This document shows positions 29,540 to 38,198 of a DNA stretch of 64,000 nt, piece by piece. The translations under genes were made by a program, and so were the position numbers. The stretch spans positions 1 to 64,000 of the forward strand of contig DASYNP010000184.1 of the NCBI GenBank assembly GCA_036008465.1, read 5' to 3'. The notes beneath the pieces were generated by a model. That model was not told the origin of the DNA. It saw only the letters and a program-made list of their open reading frames with translations, and did not search any database. Each line of letters begins with the position of its first letter. Position 1 is the stretch's first letter. This DNA comes from DASPSM01 sp036008465 (GTDB taxonomy: Bacteria > Planctomycetota > Planctomycetia > Planctomycetales > Planctomycetaceae).

Positions 29540-30478
29540 TCAGTTTACCTGACTGTGCACGCGCAGCTCGATTGGCAGCGGAAACTGGGCGAATTCCTCA
29601 CGAATCGTGTGAGGCTCGATCTGGGCTCCATAACGGTCGATGAGGTAGGCCAGGCACTCCTCAACGACTTCCTCCGGAGCGCTTGCGCCGGCTGTGACCA
29701 GCACGGTTTCACAGCCCTCGAGCCATTGCGGATCGATCTGATTGGCCGCGTCGATCAGGTAGGCCGGCTTGTTCCCTTCCTTGGCGATTTCGGCGAGACG
29801 GTTGCTGTTGGAGCTGTTTTGGCTGCCCAGCACGATGACCACATCTGAGGCCGGCAGCAGGGTCTTCACCGCGTCCTGGCGATTTTGGGTGGCGTAGCAG
29901 ATGTCTTTTTTGGGCGGGCCGACGATCTTCGGAAACCGCTGCTTCAGCCGGTCAATGATCTGGCTCGCCTCATCGACGCTAAGCGTGGTTTGGGTGATAT
30001 AAGCCAGGCGGTCGGGATTGGGGACCTCGAGCGCGTCGACATCTGCGACGCTTTCGACCAGACGCATCTGCTGAGGGGCTTCGCCAATCGTGCCGACGGC
30101 CTCGTCGTGACCGGCGTGACCGATCAGAATCACCGTGCGGCCCTCGCTCGCGAAGCGGATCGCTTCGAGATGGACCTTGGAGACAAGCGGGCAGGTCGCA
30201 TCGATGGTCGACAGCCGCCGCGTGCGCGCTTCCTCGCGCACCTGCGGCCCGACGCCGTGGGCGCTGTAGACGAGGCGGCCCCCTTCGGGGACGTCGGCAA
30301 TCTCGTCGACGAAAACGACACCCCGGCGGCGGAAGCTCTGCACAACGTGATTGTTGTGCACGATTTCGTGGTAGACGTACAGAGGCGGTCCGAAGAGCTC
30401 CAGCGCCCGCTCCAGGGTCTGAATCGCCATCACCACGCCCGCGCAGAAGCCGTGCGGATTAGCCAGCAGAACTTTCAT
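29540..30478 (-). CDS. ispH: 4-hydroxy-3-methylbut-2-enyl diphosphate reductase
   Basis: A 312-residue [4Fe-4S] enzyme, the last step of the MEP isoprenoid pathway, giving IPP and DMAPP. The three cluster cysteines are present (Cys12 in GFCAGV, Cys96 in ATCPLVSKVH, Cys194 in DICYATQNRQ), along with substrate histidines (EIVHN at 41, SAHG at 74, GHAGHDE at 121-124) and the Glu in that last motif. The length is normal. It is followed by a 13-bp inverted repeat. The divergent-terpene-synthase-like gene at 34884 lies 4.4 kb upstream on the same strand. Confidence 0.95.
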   Translation of the reverse strand: MKVLLANPHGFCAGVVMAIQTLERALELFGPPLYVYHEIVHNNHVVQSFRRRGVVFVDEIADVPEGGRLVYSAHGVGPQVREEARTRRLSTIDATCPLVSKVHLEAIRFASEGRTVILIGHAGHDEAVGTIGEAPQQMRLVESVADVDALEVPNPDRLAYITQTTLSVDEASQIIDRLKQRFPKIVGPPKKDICYATQNRQDAVKTLLPASDVVIVLGSQNSSNSNRLAEIAKEGNKPAYLIDAANQIDPQWLEGCETVLVTAGASAPEEVVEECLAYLIDRYGAQIEPHTIREEFAQFPLPIELRVHSQVN

Positions 30479-30575
30479 GGTTCGCTCCTTGCCATTCGGC
30501 GACCTCGACTCGTCCCGCGACTTCCTGCGCGAGAATCGCTTGGACCCTCAATTCCTGTGCGCTCAATCAAGCGCA

Positions 30576-31643
30576 CTATTCGGCGGAGACCGTTGCGGCT
30601 TGCGGCTCCACTGGGAACATGTTGACGAAATAGTCGGCCGACTCGTCGTCGGCAAAACCCCTCTGAATGCTGACGAATTCGGCCTCCGCCTCGAGAAAGG
30701 CGTCGACCACGTCTGGATCGAAATGCACGCCCGACTCATCGAGAATCAGCGATTTGGCCACGTCGTGCGTCATGGCGTTCTTGTAAACTCGCTTGGCGGT
30801 GAGCGCGTCGTAAACGTCGGCCAGCGCCACAATCCGGCCCGAAAGCGGAATCTCCTCGCCGACGAGGCCTTGCGGATACCCGCTGCCGTCGTAACGCTCG
30901 TGGTGCGTGAGCGCGATCTCACGGGCCATGCGAAGAAACTCGGCGTCGGGCTGCAGGCGTCCCGCTGCTTCAAGCGTGTCGGCCCCAATGCGGACGTGCG
31001 ACTTCATGATCTCGAACTCGGAGTCGGTGAGCGGCCCGGCTTTCAAGAGCACGCTGTCGGGGATGCCGACCTTGCCGATGTCGTGCAGCGGGCTGGTGAG
31101 ATAGATCAGGTTGACGTACTCGGCGTCGATTTCGTCGCGATGCTTTTCCTTGCGGCTCAGGCGGTCGGCCAGAATGCGGCAATATTCCCGCATCCGCTCG
31201 AGATGGGCGCCAGTTTCCGGGCTTCGCGACTCGGCGAGCTTGGCGAGCGTGAAGATCGTCAGGTTGCGGCTCTCGAGCGACAACAGCCGGACGCCCGACT
31301 TCACCCGCACGCGAAGCTCGGACGGATGAAACGGCTTGGAGATGAAATCGTCGGCCCCCGCGTCGAGGCCCTGCACGACGTGCTCGGTGCCGTCGCGCGA
31401 CGTGACCAGAATGATGTAGACGTAGCTCGCAAAGCTCCGCTCGCGGATGCGGCGGCACAGCTCGATGCCGTTCATCTCAGGCATCTCCCAGTCCGAGATG
31501 ACGATGCGGTACAGCCCCGTCCGCAGGATCTCGAGCGCCTCGCGGCCGTTGTGCGCCACGGTCACTTCATATCCGGCGCCGGCAAGAGCCTCTGAGAGCA
31601 GGTCGAGGGCGATTTCATCATCATCGACAATCAAGACGCGCAT
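30576..31643 (-). CDS. response regulator with HD-GYP phosphodiesterase output
   Basis: A 355-residue protein. The receiver domain (1-120) has VDDDE and phospho-acceptor Asp51 in ISDWEMPEMNG, with Lys103 in SKPF. The HD-GYP domain (about 125-320) has the metal pair His187-Asp188 (LHDIGKVG) and HHERYDGSGYP at 247-257, the form known to hydrolyse cyclic di-GMP. Its start overlaps the stop of the hybrid kinase by 13 bases, so kinase and regulator are co-translated and should form one signalling pathway. Confidence 0.93.
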   Translation of the reverse strand: MRVLIVDDDEIALDLLSEALAGAGYEVTVAHNGREALEILRTGLYRIVISDWEMPEMNGIELCRRIRERSFASYVYIILVTSRDGTEHVVQGLDAGADDFISKPFHPSELRVRVKSGVRLLSLESRNLTIFTLAKLAESRSPETGAHLERMREYCRILADRLSRKEKHRDEIDAEYVNLIYLTSPLHDIGKVGIPDSVLLKAGPLTDSEFEIMKSHVRIGADTLEAAGRLQPDAEFLRMAREIALTHHERYDGSGYPQGLVGEEIPLSGRIVALADVYDALTAKRVYKNAMTHDVAKSLILDESGVHFDPDVVDAFLEAEAEFVSIQRGFADDESADYFVNMFPVEPQAATVSAE

Positions 31644-34600
31644 GGAACTTCTCCAGAGACTGCTGATTCCGTGATCGCGGCAGTTCCCGTGATCGCCACA
31701 GTGCCCCGTTCGGGCGACGCCGCGGCAACCAGCGGCAGCGTTTCCTGCAGATACCGACGGCCTTCGTATTTGAGTCGCGCCAGGGCATCGCGTGCGGCGC
31801 CGATGTCCCCGCTACGACCGAGCGATTCGAGGTCCGCCGACGCGGTGCGGAGCGGCTCGGCCGAGAGATTGGCCGCCGCTCCCTTGAGCCGGTGTGCACA
31901 CCGCGCAATTTGTTCGCAATCACCCGCGTCCAGGGCCATCTTGATCTCGTAAAGGTCGGTCCCGAGCCGGGCGTGCAGTTTGACCAGCAGCTTATCGGCC
32001 AGCTCCGGCTTGCCGAGACAGCGCTTCAGCAGCGACGGCCGATCGATGACGGCGGACGAATCACTATTCGCTTCGAACTCTGCCTCGGAAGGCGATTCGG
32101 CGGTGCTCGGCTCCGGGGCTTGCGTAACCTGAGGCAAATCCGGCGCCGAGCCGTCACGGACGGCCAGGTGAGCTTCGATCGTCTCGACGAGCTTGAACGG
32201 ATCGAACGGCTTGCAGATGTAATCGCTCATTCCGGCAGCCAGGCAGCGTTCACGTTCACCCGACAGAGCGTTGGCAGTCAGCGCGACGATCGGCAGGGCT
32301 GCGCGATCGGAGCCGGCCGTCCGCTCGTGCTCGCGGATGTGCTGGGTCGCCTCGAGGCCGCCCATCTCGGGCATCTGGCAGTCCATGAGCACGAGGTCGT
32401 ACGGAATTCTTTTGACTGCGTCGACCGCTTGCCGACCGTCGGCGACGACCTCGCAGGAGTAACCCGCCTGGATCAGGATTTCGACGGCGACCTGTTGATT
32501 GATTTCGTTGTCTTCGGCCAAGAGGATTCGCACTCCCTTGCGCGACGTCCGCGGAATGATGAAGGCGTCGGTCGTATCCTTGCGGCCCAGGCGCGGGCGG
32601 GCCTTCTCAGTGCCGTCGTTGGTGACGACGGCCAAGAGCGCCTCGAGCAACGCGGTCCGCATGATCGGCTTTGAGAGGCAATCTACAAAGCCCAAATTCC
32701 GCAAACGGAGCAAATCCTGCGGCGTTCCGACCGGAGTCAGCAGCATCAGGGCCGGTTTGCCCAGCTCTGCCCGCGAACGAACGGTGGCCGCGAACTCCTC
32801 CTTAGTCAAGTCGCTAACCCCCAGATCCCAGAGCGCGAACGTGTAAGGCGACTGCGTGTTGGCGGCCTGTTCCAGCCGTTTCAGGGCCTCGGCCCCGCTC
32901 GTCACATCGCAGACCTCGAGGCCCAGGTTGACAAGCTGTTCGGCGACAATCGGCCGGCTGGTTTCGTTTTGATCGACCACCATTGCCCGCAGGCCCTGCA
33001 AAGGCTTGAGGCGGTTTTGGTCGGCGTCGGCGGACGATTCGGTCACCTCGAACGGGAGCGAAAACCAGAAGGTCGAGCCGCGGCCGACCTGGCTCTCGAA
33101 CCCGATGTTTCCTCCCATCAGCTCGCAGAGCTTCTTGCAGATCACAAGTCCCAGCCCCGACCCACCGTATTTCCGCGTGATCGAGGCATCGACTTGAGAG
33201 AAGGCCTGAAACAGCCGGTTGAAGCGGCTCTCTGGAATGCCGATGCCCGTGTCCTCGACGGTAAAGCGGAGCGTGGCGACGTGGTCGACCTGTTCGGCGA
33301 CACCGATGCGCACCACCACCTTGCCCCGTTCGGTGAACTTGATCGCATTGTTGACGAGGTTCGTGATGATCTGACGCACGCGGCCCGGGTCGCCGACAAG
33401 CCGCAACGGAACTCCGGGGCCCGCAAAGTAGGCCATTTCGAGCGATTTCTCTTTGCACTTGTGCGCCATCAGCTCGATCACTGGCTCGACGGTGGCGTGC
33501 AGATCGAACGGGATCTTTTCGACCTCGAGCATGCCCGCCTCGATCTTCGAGAAGTCAAGCACCTCGTTGAGCAAATCCAAGAGCGACGTTCCCGAGAACT
33601 TCGTCGTCTGGGCGTACTTTCGCTGTTGCGAGTTGAGCGGCGTCGCCATCAACAGGTCGGTCATGCCAATCACGCCGTTGAGCGGCGTTCGCAGCTCGTG
33701 CGAGATGTTCGCCAAGAATTCGCTCTTGGCGCGGTTGGCGGTTTCAGCCTCGACGCGGGCGGAATGGAGCTGTCGGTTGTAGTCAGTCAGCTGCTTTTGC
33801 GTTTGCGACAGCTCGGCAACGAGTCGCTCCAACTGTTTGGTGCGCTCGCGGACGCGCTCTTCCAAATTCAGGTTGAGATCGCGGATCGTGCGGTTGTCGC
33901 GGTCGAGCCGCTCAACCATCGAATTGAACTGGCGGGCCAGGATATCGATTTCGTCGTTGCCGGTCGGAGTGAGCCGTTCGGAGAGCAGTCCGCTACCGAC
34001 CCGATCCATGGCGGCGACCATCACGTCGACCCGCTTGGTCACCGAACCGGCCATGAGCGTTGCGTAAAGGACGCCCGTGATTGCCGCAGCAATCGTGATA
34101 TACAGCGAGTGGGCGCGCAGTTCGTTGACCGCTTCGAGTTGATGGTCCGGGTAGTCGATGAGGTCGCTGGCCCGTTGCCGGGCGACCTGCCCGATCATCA
34201 GCGCCGTGGTCGTGATGATCAAGAACGAGCACAAGCCGAGACGGAATCTCAATCTCCCGCGGGGCACCGACCGATACTCGATCGACACGCCATGGGCCAG
34301 GAGGTGGCGAATCACCGTCGCCATGCAGTGCTCGACGGCAAAAAACGTGGCCAAGAGGGCCAGGTTGATGCCCATGAACACGGCCCACGTCAGGTTGATG
34401 AGCACGGAAATCGGCGCGTCGTGCCAGAACCGCAAATAGAGCGCCACCGGCAAGAGGCACGTCAGCGGCGTGAACCAAGCCTCTAACCGGTGATGACGGG
34501 CCGGAAACAGCACGGCGTCCTGGCCGGCTTGTTGCGCGTAGGCGGGGTCGAACGGCTCGCCGCGTTCGATGCACTTGAGCACGTGCCGGACGCGGCGCAG

Positions 34601-34852
34601 CTCCCAGAGCGCGATCAGCACGGTCGCCGTCACGCACTGGATCACGACGGCAATGGCGGAGATCCGGAAGTGATAGCGGATCTCAGGCGAGAGGCGTAAC
34701 GTCAGCTCGACGTAATAGATAACGAGCAGGCCGCCGATCGAGCCGCCCAAACGCGTCACGATCATCATCAGGAGAATGTACTGATGACCGAAGCGCGCGA
34801 GGTATTTCTCGGTCAGCGATTGCTTCACGGCTGTGGCCTGTTCACCGGCCAA
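31631..34852 (-). CDS. hybrid sensor histidine kinase with two receivers and HPt
   Basis: A 1073-residue membrane kinase. The N-terminal ~290 residues contain about six helices; a HAMP-like segment and coiled coil lead to HisKA with His385 (ANISHELRTPLNG). The ATPase domain has NLVNNAIKF, DTGIGIP and GGSGLGL. Receiver 1 looks degenerate (VVDQNETSRPI in place of the DD pocket). Receiver 2 is intact (LLAEDNEINQQ, LMDCQMPEMGG). A C-terminal HPt has His near 986 (CAHRLKGAA). The phosphorelay probably passes to the coupled HD-GYP regulator. The start read here is TTG; GTG 34828 is an alternative, and neither has a good ribosome site. Confidence 0.93.
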   Translation of the reverse strand: MAGEQATAVKQSLTEKYLARFGHQYILLMMIVTRLGGSIGGLLVIYYVELTLRLSPEIRYHFRISAIAVVIQCVTATVLIALWELRRVRHVLKCIERGEPFDPAYAQQAGQDAVLFPARHHRLEAWFTPLTCLLPVALYLRFWHDAPISVLINLTWAVFMGINLALLATFFAVEHCMATVIRHLLAHGVSIEYRSVPRGRLRFRLGLCSFLIITTTALMIGQVARQRASDLIDYPDHQLEAVNELRAHSLYITIAAAITGVLYATLMAGSVTKRVDVMVAAMDRVGSGLLSERLTPTGNDEIDILARQFNSMVERLDRDNRTIRDLNLNLEERVRERTKQLERLVAELSQTQKQLTDYNRQLHSARVEAETANRAKSEFLANISHELRTPLNGVIGMTDLLMATPLNSQQRKYAQTTKFSGTSLLDLLNEVLDFSKIEAGMLEVEKIPFDLHATVEPVIELMAHKCKEKSLEMAYFAGPGVPLRLVGDPGRVRQIITNLVNNAIKFTERGKVVVRIGVAEQVDHVATLRFTVEDTGIGIPESRFNRLFQAFSQVDASITRKYGGSGLGLVICKKLCELMGGNIGFESQVGRGSTFWFSLPFEVTESSADADQNRLKPLQGLRAMVVDQNETSRPIVAEQLVNLGLEVCDVTSGAEALKRLEQAANTQSPYTFALWDLGVSDLTKEEFAATVRSRAELGKPALMLLTPVGTPQDLLRLRNLGFVDCLSKPIMRTALLEALLAVVTNDGTEKARPRLGRKDTTDAFIIPRTSRKGVRILLAEDNEINQQVAVEILIQAGYSCEVVADGRQAVDAVKRIPYDLVLMDCQMPEMGGLEATQHIREHERTAGSDRAALPIVALTANALSGERERCLAAGMSDYICKPFDPFKLVETIEAHLAVRDGSAPDLPQVTQAPEPSTAESPSEAEFEANSDSSAVIDRPSLLKRCLGKPELADKLLVKLHARLGTDLYEIKMALDAGDCEQIARCAHRLKGAAANLSAEPLRTASADLESLGRSGDIGAARDALARLKYEGRRYLQETLPLVAAASPERGTVAITGTAAITESAVSGEVPCAS

Positions 34853-34883
34853 GCGGAGGGGGCCGCTCGTCGGGATGAATTCC

Positions 34884-35951
34884 CTATTTCTTTCCCCGGC
34901 TGCCCAAGTGCAGGCAGATCAGCCGCTGGAGTCCTCCGACCAGTTCGTTCAAATTCACGGACCGGCAGCGGCCCGCCAACGCCAGGATTTCCCGGCGATT
35001 GCCCTGCCAGCGTTCGAGGAAATGCTCCTCGTGCTTGCGGCCGCGGATGACGCCCTCGATATACTCTCGATTCCCGCTCCAGAGGTCGCTGACTTTCAGA
35101 TCGCCACAGGCGATCGCGCGGGCGAAGACGCCGCTCGTAAAGTCATCCTCGCCGATTTCGCGCTGCCAGGTCGTGATCATGTTGCCGATGCGGCCCATGC
35201 ACTGGCCCTTCCACACGGCTTCACGAACGACGCCCATCTCGGAGCGATCGAATCGCGGCGAGCACATCATGTCCATGGTCGAAGAGACCATCATGTGCAT
35301 GTTGTGCGGCAGATAGAGGTCGTGTTCGACCAGGTTGAACATCTCGGGATATTCGTCCATCAGCCGCGAATAACGCATCACGTTGAAAAGCTGCCGATAA
35401 TCGAACTGCAAGAGCTCCGCAAATTCGGCCTGGCGCGGGAAGGCGCGGACGCGACGTTGGATCTCGTTCCAGATGTCGAGCGTGAACCGGGCATAGGCCC
35501 GCTGGTGCGGCAGGAGCGACTTCTTCAGTTCCTGGCCGCCCGTCTCCAGCAGGTTGAGCAGATGTTCGAGAAACGCCAGGTCCTTTTGATGGTCGGCAAC
35601 GTCGTCGAGCATGACGTCGAGCATCACGCCCAGCACCTTGGTATCACCGACCTCGTCTTCGAGAGCTGGCTCGACGCAGGTTAAGCGCGTGATCTCCACG
35701 CCGCGCCGGGCCCAAGTCCAGAGGAACGGATCGCGGTGTCCGACTTGGGCGTATCCCTCGACCCAACCGGCCAGAGGGCGGCTCAGCTTGAGCGCGAGCA
35801 CCTCAGCGATTTCCTGTTCGATCAATTCGGGAGTGGGGTAAAAATCGCCAGAGCCGGCCGCGTCGTCGGCGGCACGATCTGGGGACGCTGGCTGAGGAAC
35901 GGCCGAACCGGCCGGGCCAGCAAGCTGATCGACAACGAGTTGAGGGTTCAC
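34884..35951 (-). CDS. class I terpene synthase-like protein
   Basis: A 355-residue, mainly helical protein starting at GTG with AGGAA 8 nt upstream. It carries both Mg2+-binding motifs of class I terpene cyclases: DDVAD (116-120), matching DDxxD, and N257-T261-E265 in GNMITTWQRE, matching NSE ((N/D)Dxx(S/T)xxxE, with Met for the second Asp). Their spacing of ~140 residues is normal for bacterial sesquiterpene synthases. Overall similarity to known cyclases looks weak. It would ionise a prenyl diphosphate in the cytoplasm. It sits directly upstream of the hybrid kinase on the same strand, with ispH further on. Confidence 0.6.
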   Translation of the reverse strand: MNPQLVVDQLAGPAGSAVPQPASPDRAADDAAGSGDFYPTPELIEQEIAEVLALKLSRPLAGWVEGYAQVGHRDPFLWTWARRGVEITRLTCVEPALEDEVGDTKVLGVMLDVMLDDVADHQKDLAFLEHLLNLLETGGQELKKSLLPHQRAYARFTLDIWNEIQRRVRAFPRQAEFAELLQFDYRQLFNVMRYSRLMDEYPEMFNLVEHDLYLPHNMHMMVSSTMDMMCSPRFDRSEMGVVREAVWKGQCMGRIGNMITTWQREIGEDDFTSGVFARAIACGDLKVSDLWSGNREYIEGVIRGRKHEEHFLERWQGNRREILALAGRCRSVNLNELVGGLQRLICLHLGSRGKK

Positions 35952-36492
35952 GGTCGCGTTCCTGGTCTACAGAGGTGCGAGGGGATAATCACCGCCGGAC
36001 GCGAGTCCGTCGGACATATGACGTATGAAGTGCGCTCCGCGCCGTCTTCTGATTCGTTTGTCAGTCTTTCTATTACTGTCTTTGCGCGTGCCGTTGATTT
36101 CCTTCCGCTGCTTTGGCGGTGCGCTCCCTCGCTGCGCGCGCGATACCTTCGGCCGCCGCTCAATAAGGCAGGAAAGCCTACTCCACGATTGAAAGGTGTC
36201 AACCACCCCTTTCGACAGAATTCTCAGAATCTCGGTCAATCGAGTGCGATCAGTTTTTGACTTTCTTCAAAATTGGACTAAAGTGTGATCATCGCATCTT
36301 CAGGTAGGTTTCCAGTCGGGACGTCAGATCCCGCTTTTCTCGCCATCTCAAACTGATTGCGGTTCGAGTCGAGACGATCGCACACTTCGCGCGATCGTGC
36401 CGCGCGTCCTCGTTACGATCCGCAAGCAGGCCTCGTTGATTCCACATCGCAGAGTCCGCAAGCTCTGAATTCTCGAGGAAAAGTCCCTCACT
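35952..36492. other. divergent intergenic region upstream of ribB
   Basis: About 540 bases with no supportable gene; frames here lack ribosome sites and motifs. It must carry the promoters of the terpene-synthase-like gene (left) and ribB (right). A weak sigma70-like pair, TTGACT (36257-36262) and TAAAGT (36279-36284) with 16 bases between, points towards ribB. I looked for and did not find FMN riboswitch core sequences. Confidence 0.4.
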
Positions 36493-37281
36493 ATGCCTCA
36501 CTACTCGAAGTTGGAAGACGCGCTGGCCGCCCTGGCGCAGGGCCGCATGATCATCGTTGCCGATTCGGAGGACCGCGAAAACGAGGCGGACTTCCTGGTG
36601 GCTGCGGACAAGGTCACCACCGAGCACGTGCATTTCATGATTTCCCAGGGGCGCGGGCAGCTCTGCATGCCCGTCGTGCCCCAGATTGCACGCCGCCTCA
36701 TCCTCAAACCGATGGTGACTCGCAGAAGTCCGAACACGCCCTGCTTTGCGGTTCCGCTCGACCATTCTTTGTGCAAGACCGGAATCAGCCCGAAGGAACG
36801 CGCCTTCACGATCCGCAAGATTGTCGATGAATCGACGCGTCCGGAGGACTTCTGCCGACCGGGACACATCTTTCCGCTCATCGGACGCGAAGGGGGGCTC
36901 CTCGAGCGCCAGGGGCACACCGAGGCCACTATCGATCTGATGCGGCTCGCCGGACTCATGCCGGCGGGCGTGCTGTGCGAAATCTGCAGCCGCGACGGAG
37001 AGCACATGGCGACCGGCGACGAGCTGATGGACGTTGCCAAGACAAACAATTTGCCGATCATCACGATCGATGACGTGATCCGTTGCGTGGAGAAGTCGGG
37101 CCGAGCGGCCAACGACGCCGCCCATCCGCATGCCGCGAACCGGCTCGTCGAGCAGCTTTCCAAGGCGACCAGCGCCGCGGCTGCGCGGATTCCCGCGTGC
37201 GCGCCGTCTGGGCCGCACAAACGCAACGGCAAACATCTGCCGACTCCACCTTCACCGCTTGACGGAACTTCCCTGCGCTGA
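36493..37281 (+). CDS. ribB: 3,4-dihydroxy-2-butanone 4-phosphate synthase
   Basis: A 262-residue enzyme converting ribulose 5-phosphate to 3,4-dihydroxy-2-butanone 4-phosphate and formate in riboflavin synthesis. It has DSEDRENEADF (the acidic metal and substrate loop near residue 25), GRGQLCMP, the TGISPKERA-type loop, RPGHIFPL, and GHTEATIDL with the conserved His-Thr-Glu. There is no GTP cyclohydrolase II domain, so it is the stand-alone form. The last ~45 residues (Ala/Pro/His-rich) exceed the usual ~210-220 length and look disordered. The 3' end overlaps the convergent gene by 30 bases. Confidence 0.95.
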   Translation: MPHYSKLEDALAALAQGRMIIVADSEDRENEADFLVAADKVTTEHVHFMISQGRGQLCMPVVPQIARRLILKPMVTRRSPNTPCFAVPLDHSLCKTGISPKERAFTIRKIVDESTRPEDFCRPGHIFPLIGREGGLLERQGHTEATIDLMRLAGLMPAGVLCEICSRDGEHMATGDELMDVAKTNNLPIITIDDVIRCVEKSGRAANDAAHPHAANRLVEQLSKATSAAAARIPACAPSGPHKRNGKHLPTPPSPLDGTSLR

Positions 37282-37911
37282 CGAGTTCGGGACGCGCCAC
37301 TTGCCGCTGGCGGTATCGAACAGCAGCAGCTCGCTCGTGCCGTGAGCTTCGGCAGCGTGCTTCGCGCCGCGGTCGATGATGGAAACGGCAATGTGCCCGT
37401 TGTCCACACCCACTTGGACGCGATACGGATCCAGTGTCAGGCTCGCGATTTCGCGGTCATCCGCGTCCCACACGTGGAGCACGTAACGAAGGTCGCATTC
37501 CTTGCCGGCCAACATGGCAAACCCGTCGACTGGGACGAAGAGCGAGACGATTCGCCGCGTATCGACCGTTGTCGGGCCGACGTCGACATAGTCCCGCAGT
37601 CCGCCATACTTCTTCGACGTATACCAGGCGGCCAGCGGATGCTTAGGCATCGGCACAGATTGCCAGTCCCCTTTCTCGCGGTATTGGGGATGTGCGGAGA
37701 TGGTGAATCCTTTGTTTCCAGCCGGCTGCTGCGCGATCACGGTGATCACGTCGCCTTTTTCGGAGATTGCTGATTGCTGGGCATCGATTCGTCGGGTGCG
37801 AACCAGAGATTCGGTCGCCAGACTGCCCGTGCCCACAAGTGATTGGGCGTCGGCTGATGAGGAGATTACGACGAGCGACGCGCACGAAATGATCGCGGGG
37901 AGAATTTTCAT
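37252..37911 (-). CDS. secreted hypothetical protein
   Basis: A 219-residue exported protein. ATG 37911 begins a signal peptide (ILPAIISCASLVVISSSADAQ); a longer frame upstream has no signal character. The mature part looks beta-rich, with a DVGPTTVDTRRIVSLFVPVDGF segment, DLRYVLHVWDADDREIASLTLDPYRVQV and a C-terminal LLLFDTASGKWRVPN. I recognise no domain. It converges on ribB, overlapping its last 30 bases. Confidence 0.7.
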   Translation of the reverse strand: MKILPAIISCASLVVISSSADAQSLVGTGSLATESLVRTRRIDAQQSAISEKGDVITVIAQQPAGNKGFTISAHPQYREKGDWQSVPMPKHPLAAWYTSKKYGGLRDYVDVGPTTVDTRRIVSLFVPVDGFAMLAGKECDLRYVLHVWDADDREIASLTLDPYRVQVGVDNGHIAVSIIDRGAKHAAEAHGTSELLLFDTASGKWRVPNSSAQGSSVKR

Positions 37912-38198
37912 GTGGCCCTCACATCGGACGGTTGGTGCTGGGTAGCACACTGCTCGCGGCGTGCAGCAAATCCTCGAGACAGTCTTTGCCGCGAGACGGC
38001 TCCACAGGCAAGTTGTGCTTGACTCGGACCGCGAGGCCAGGACAGAGATGGAAGCGCCTGGCCACCTCCGTGAGTTGGCGGAATTACGAAACCCAGGATA
38101 GCCAAGTCACCGTCGCAAAGCAGCGCAAATTCCGAGTGGCAATTTTTTTGGCACCAACAAGCCGGCCGCCGACTTGAGTGCTGCCATGCTCGCCGGAG

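Noticed and set aside
32969..34486. Plus-strand frame of 505 codons
   Set aside because: Antisense to the hybrid kinase. High GC at third positions keeps the opposite frame open; the kinase motifs settle the strand.
36300..36492. FMN riboswitch upstream of ribB
   Set aside because: The conserved RFN-element core segments expected for this aptamer are not visible in the ~190 bases before the start.
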